From NCBI GenBank assembly GCA_022452125.1, contig JAKURJ010000071.1, positions 1-8,253 of the forward strand: a DNA stretch of 8,253 bases, written 5' to 3'. A model generated the notes under the pieces. The model was not told where the DNA came from. It saw nothing but the letters and a program-made list of their open reading frames with translations, and searched no databases. The translations under genes were made by a program, and so were the position numbers. Shown piece by piece: positions 6,405 to 8,253 of the stretch (its first letter is position 1; every line of letters begins with the position of its first letter). The DNA comes from Candidatus Poseidoniaceae archaeon. GTDB lineage: Archaea > Thermoplasmatota > Poseidoniia > Poseidoniales > Poseidoniaceae.

Positions 6405-8253
6405 CCCCAGAATCTTCGTGTTCGTGCATACTCGATTTCCGCAATATGAATCGCTTCTAGCAAAGCCTCCTTATCTCCACGCTGTACTTTTCTCATTAAT
6501 CTCTGACAGGTTGCTTCTCCGATTCCACGCCCCATCAATGCAAGAATAGCATCCATACCTCGATTTGCAACAGCTTGTGCGTTCTTCATCATGCGGTCTC
6601 GAGTTTTTTCATCATCTGATTTAACCCAGTCAATCAACTGCTTTTCTAGGCCTTCACGAGCACAAGCCAGCATATGGCCACCGCAACTCAAACACTTTTT
6701 GGCATCAGACATTTCTGGATATCTTGCTACTCTAAATCTGCGAATTGTATGACACTTCAAGCAGCATAATACTGCTCTCTCGTTCATCAACCTGCCTTCT
6801 AATCTAGCACGGACTTGCTGATTGTCAAAATTTGGGAGAAGCAGGTCCTTTTCTGAACGGCTGGAGATTCCAAGAGGGCCCATGGCTGTAACTTCCAACC
6901 CGATCAATCCAGATTGTATTGCCCGCATTACATCACTTGCGCCGACAACATCCATTCTCTCGTGGAATAGTTTTGACAGGACTTCATCAAGTACCGGAGT
7001 ACCTCGGTATTTTTTCAGTAGGGCTTGGATGTTGATCTTCCTAGGGTCTACTCCGTGCCGTAAAATTCCGAATATTTTGGCGATTTGAGCGAATCTCCAC
7101 CTTACTTCTCTGGAGTTAGGTAGAGTTACGGACAGTACGCCTTCCAAGGCTTCTGGAGGAGTGGCTCTTAACCAATCAATAATCTCTCTAGGAGTTACAC
7201 CCCCTACCTGTAATGAAATCCTACATGGCTCAACAATCAACCTGCCCCACTTTCCTGAACGGGTACTTGCCATTGCCAGCAAATAGTGCCCAAGAGCCTC
7301 ATTTATTCGATTTCCCTGACAGGAATTGATTACGAGTGCTTCATCTCTATCTTCGATTGTAATCAAACGCTCGCTAGGTATCATTCCTGCTGAGTCAAAA
7401 TGAGTTGCCACAATTTCTGCAAGTATTCCTTTGGCCTCTCCATTCAATGGATAATCTCCTAGTTTTGAATCACCCTTGAGCAACTCTGCGGGGTCGATTT
7501 CATTCACTTCTTCATCTTCCATCAAGCCCAAGTCGATTGCAAACAATCGACGTAAACGGCCTGCTTCTCTTGCAACATCTGCCGGAGTAGGGGGTAATTC
7601 TCCTACCCACTGTGGTGCGTGTCCTTGGTCTGAAACTGGAGCAACTAACAATTCGTTTTGTTCTGGGTCTGCGTCTACCACGATCCATGTTCTTCCTGCC
7701 ATCACGAATCTTCTTTGTGAACCATCTTGGTCCTCTCCACCATCGTTTAGTGACAATACGAATGCCTCGTCCACATTTCCTAATTGTTTGCGAGTTACTG
7801 CATCTCTTACTCTGTATGATTGCTTATCGGGAATCATCGAAAGGTGTTTGCTAACCCACTCTCTAGTTCTGCCTGAGCGGCTAAGCCATCCTTTAGAGAA
7901 CCTTGGAGGTAAATCAAATGACAATTTTGCTAAATCTTCACTCGGTTCTTCATCGTGAGCGAGTTTAGGCTGCTCTGGTAATGATTTGTTCAGATGAGCC
8001 TGCAATTCTTTCCAAACATCATGTGGCCAGCGGTACCAAGGCACTGTACCGGGGTCATCCACACACCTAATCACCCATCTATCAGCGAGGATATTGCCCA
8101 GCGAAATTGTATCTTCGCGAGACCAGCCTTCGAATTGGCAAGCACCTGAAATCGCTTGGGTTACTGCGTCTATTGGAAGAGCGACGTGAATGTCAATAAT
8201 CAACACAAATTGATTGGCAGAAACAGATAATAAAATGTCTCTCCCTTCAACCG
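6401..8253 (-). CDS. lhr: Lhr-type ATP-dependent helicase, C-terminal part; 5' end outside the window
   Basis: The frame has no stop between its TAA at 6401-6403 and the right edge, so about 617 codons are seen and the start lies outside. A GTG at 8206 is in frame, but the coding frame continues upstream (LLSVSANQF), so it is not taken as the start. The protein matches the region after the helicase core of archaeal Lhr (COG1201). Numbering from the GTG, SMIPDKQSYRVRD (123-135) and DEAFVLSL (146-153) followed by GRTWIVVD mark the beta-barrel part. INSCQGNRINEALGHYL (293-309), REVRWRFAQIAKIFGIL (366-382) and YRGTPVLDEVLSKL (400-413) mark the Lhr C-terminal domain. CLKC (482-485) and CLSC (505-508) form a zinc ribbon, followed by an HhH-like MGRGIGEATCQRL and the terminal YARTRRFW. 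Lhr proteins unwind nucleic acid in DNA repair. Motifs I-VI are not visible here and must lie beyond the edge if the gene is intact. Confidence 0.8.
   Translation of the reverse strand, partial: VEGRDILLSVSANQFVLIIDIHVALPIDAVTQAISGACQFEGWSREDTISLGNILADRWVIRCVDDPGTVPWYRWPHDVWKELQAHLNKSLPEQPKLAHDEEPSEDLAKLSFDLPPRFSKGWLSRSGRTREWVSKHLSMIPDKQSYRVRDAVTRKQLGNVDEAFVLSLNDGGEDQDGSQRRFVMAGRTWIVVDADPEQNELLVAPVSDQGHAPQWVGELPPTPADVAREAGRLRRLFAIDLGLMEDEEVNEIDPAELLKGDSKLGDYPLNGEAKGILAEIVATHFDSAGMIPSERLITIEDRDEALVINSCQGNRINEALGHYLLAMASTRSGKWGRLIVEPCRISLQVGGVTPREIIDWLRATPPEALEGVLSVTLPNSREVRWRFAQIAKIFGILRHGVDPRKINIQALLKKYRGTPVLDEVLSKLFHERMDVVGASDVMRAIQSGLIGLEVTAMGPLGISSRSEKDLLLPNFDNQQVRARLEGRLMNERAVLCCLKCHTIRRFRVARYPEMSDAKKCLSCGGHMLACAREGLEKQLIDWVKSDDEKTRDRMMKNAQAVANRGMDAILALMGRGIGEATCQRLMRKVQRGDKEALLEAIHIAEIEYARTRRFWG

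Noticed and set aside
7476..7958. 160-codon plus-strand open frame, Ser-rich
   Set aside because: It lies wholly antisense to the strongly supported Lhr-type coding sequence. Its composition is that of a reverse-complement shadow and no domain is recognisable.
6401..8206. Treating the helicase C-terminal frame from GTG 8206 as a complete 601-residue gene
   Set aside because: The same frame is open through to base 8253 with a plausible protein sequence, so the real start lies outside the window.

Overview
The window looks like chromosomal DNA from a planktonic euryarchaeon, most likely Marine Group II (Candidatus Poseidoniales, Thermoplasmatota) or a close relative. The grounds are an archaeal presenilin/SPP-type intramembrane aspartyl protease, an archaeal Lhr-type helicase C-terminus with a terminal YARTRRFW motif, tightly packed genes with almost no Shine-Dalgarno signals, and a lipoprotein with GCTD...NY...DDGSCEY repeats, a module I associate with marine archaea and Bacteroidetes. 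The lineage is an inference; no rRNA or other phylogenetic marker is present. GC content is moderate by eye and even across the window, with no compositional island.

Layout. 1-1248 (minus): seryl-tRNA synthetase, cut off by the window edge only a few residues before its end. 1258-3531 (minus): a 757-residue membrane protein with the presenilin core (YD in TM6, GLGD in TM7, AGLP in place of PAL in TM9) and an extracytoplasmic, propeller-like domain of about 400 residues inserted between TM3 and TM4. 3532-3593: a short divergent promoter region carrying a perfect 7-bp-arm GC-rich hairpin that abuts the next start codon. 3594-4724 (plus): a short, motif-degenerate FolC-type Mur ligase. 4724-5221 (plus): a dCMP deaminase, coupled to folC by a TGATG stop/start overlap. 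5259-6404 (plus): a lipoprotein with two GCTD repeats, a Glu-Pro linker and a PI-PLC X-like catalytic domain. 6401-8253 (minus): the C-terminal two-thirds or so of an Lhr-type helicase, converging on the lipoprotein gene with a 4-bp overlap and open at the right edge.

How the genes relate. The plus-strand folC/dCMP deaminase pair makes sense as folate/thymidylate metabolism: the deaminase supplies dUMP, and FolC handles the folate cofactor used to methylate it. The lipoprotein follows after 37 bp and may share the transcript, but it acts outside the cell. On the minus strand the protease and serS are nine bases apart and probably co-transcribed.

No tRNA, rRNA, CRISPR array, insertion sequence, attachment site or convincing intrinsic terminator is visible. 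Coding density is near total; the longest gene-free stretch is about 60 bp. The most interesting object is the protease with its large outside domain, which has the architecture expected of a surface-sensing regulated intramembrane protease. The degenerate FolC and the PI-PLC-like archaeal lipoprotein come next.
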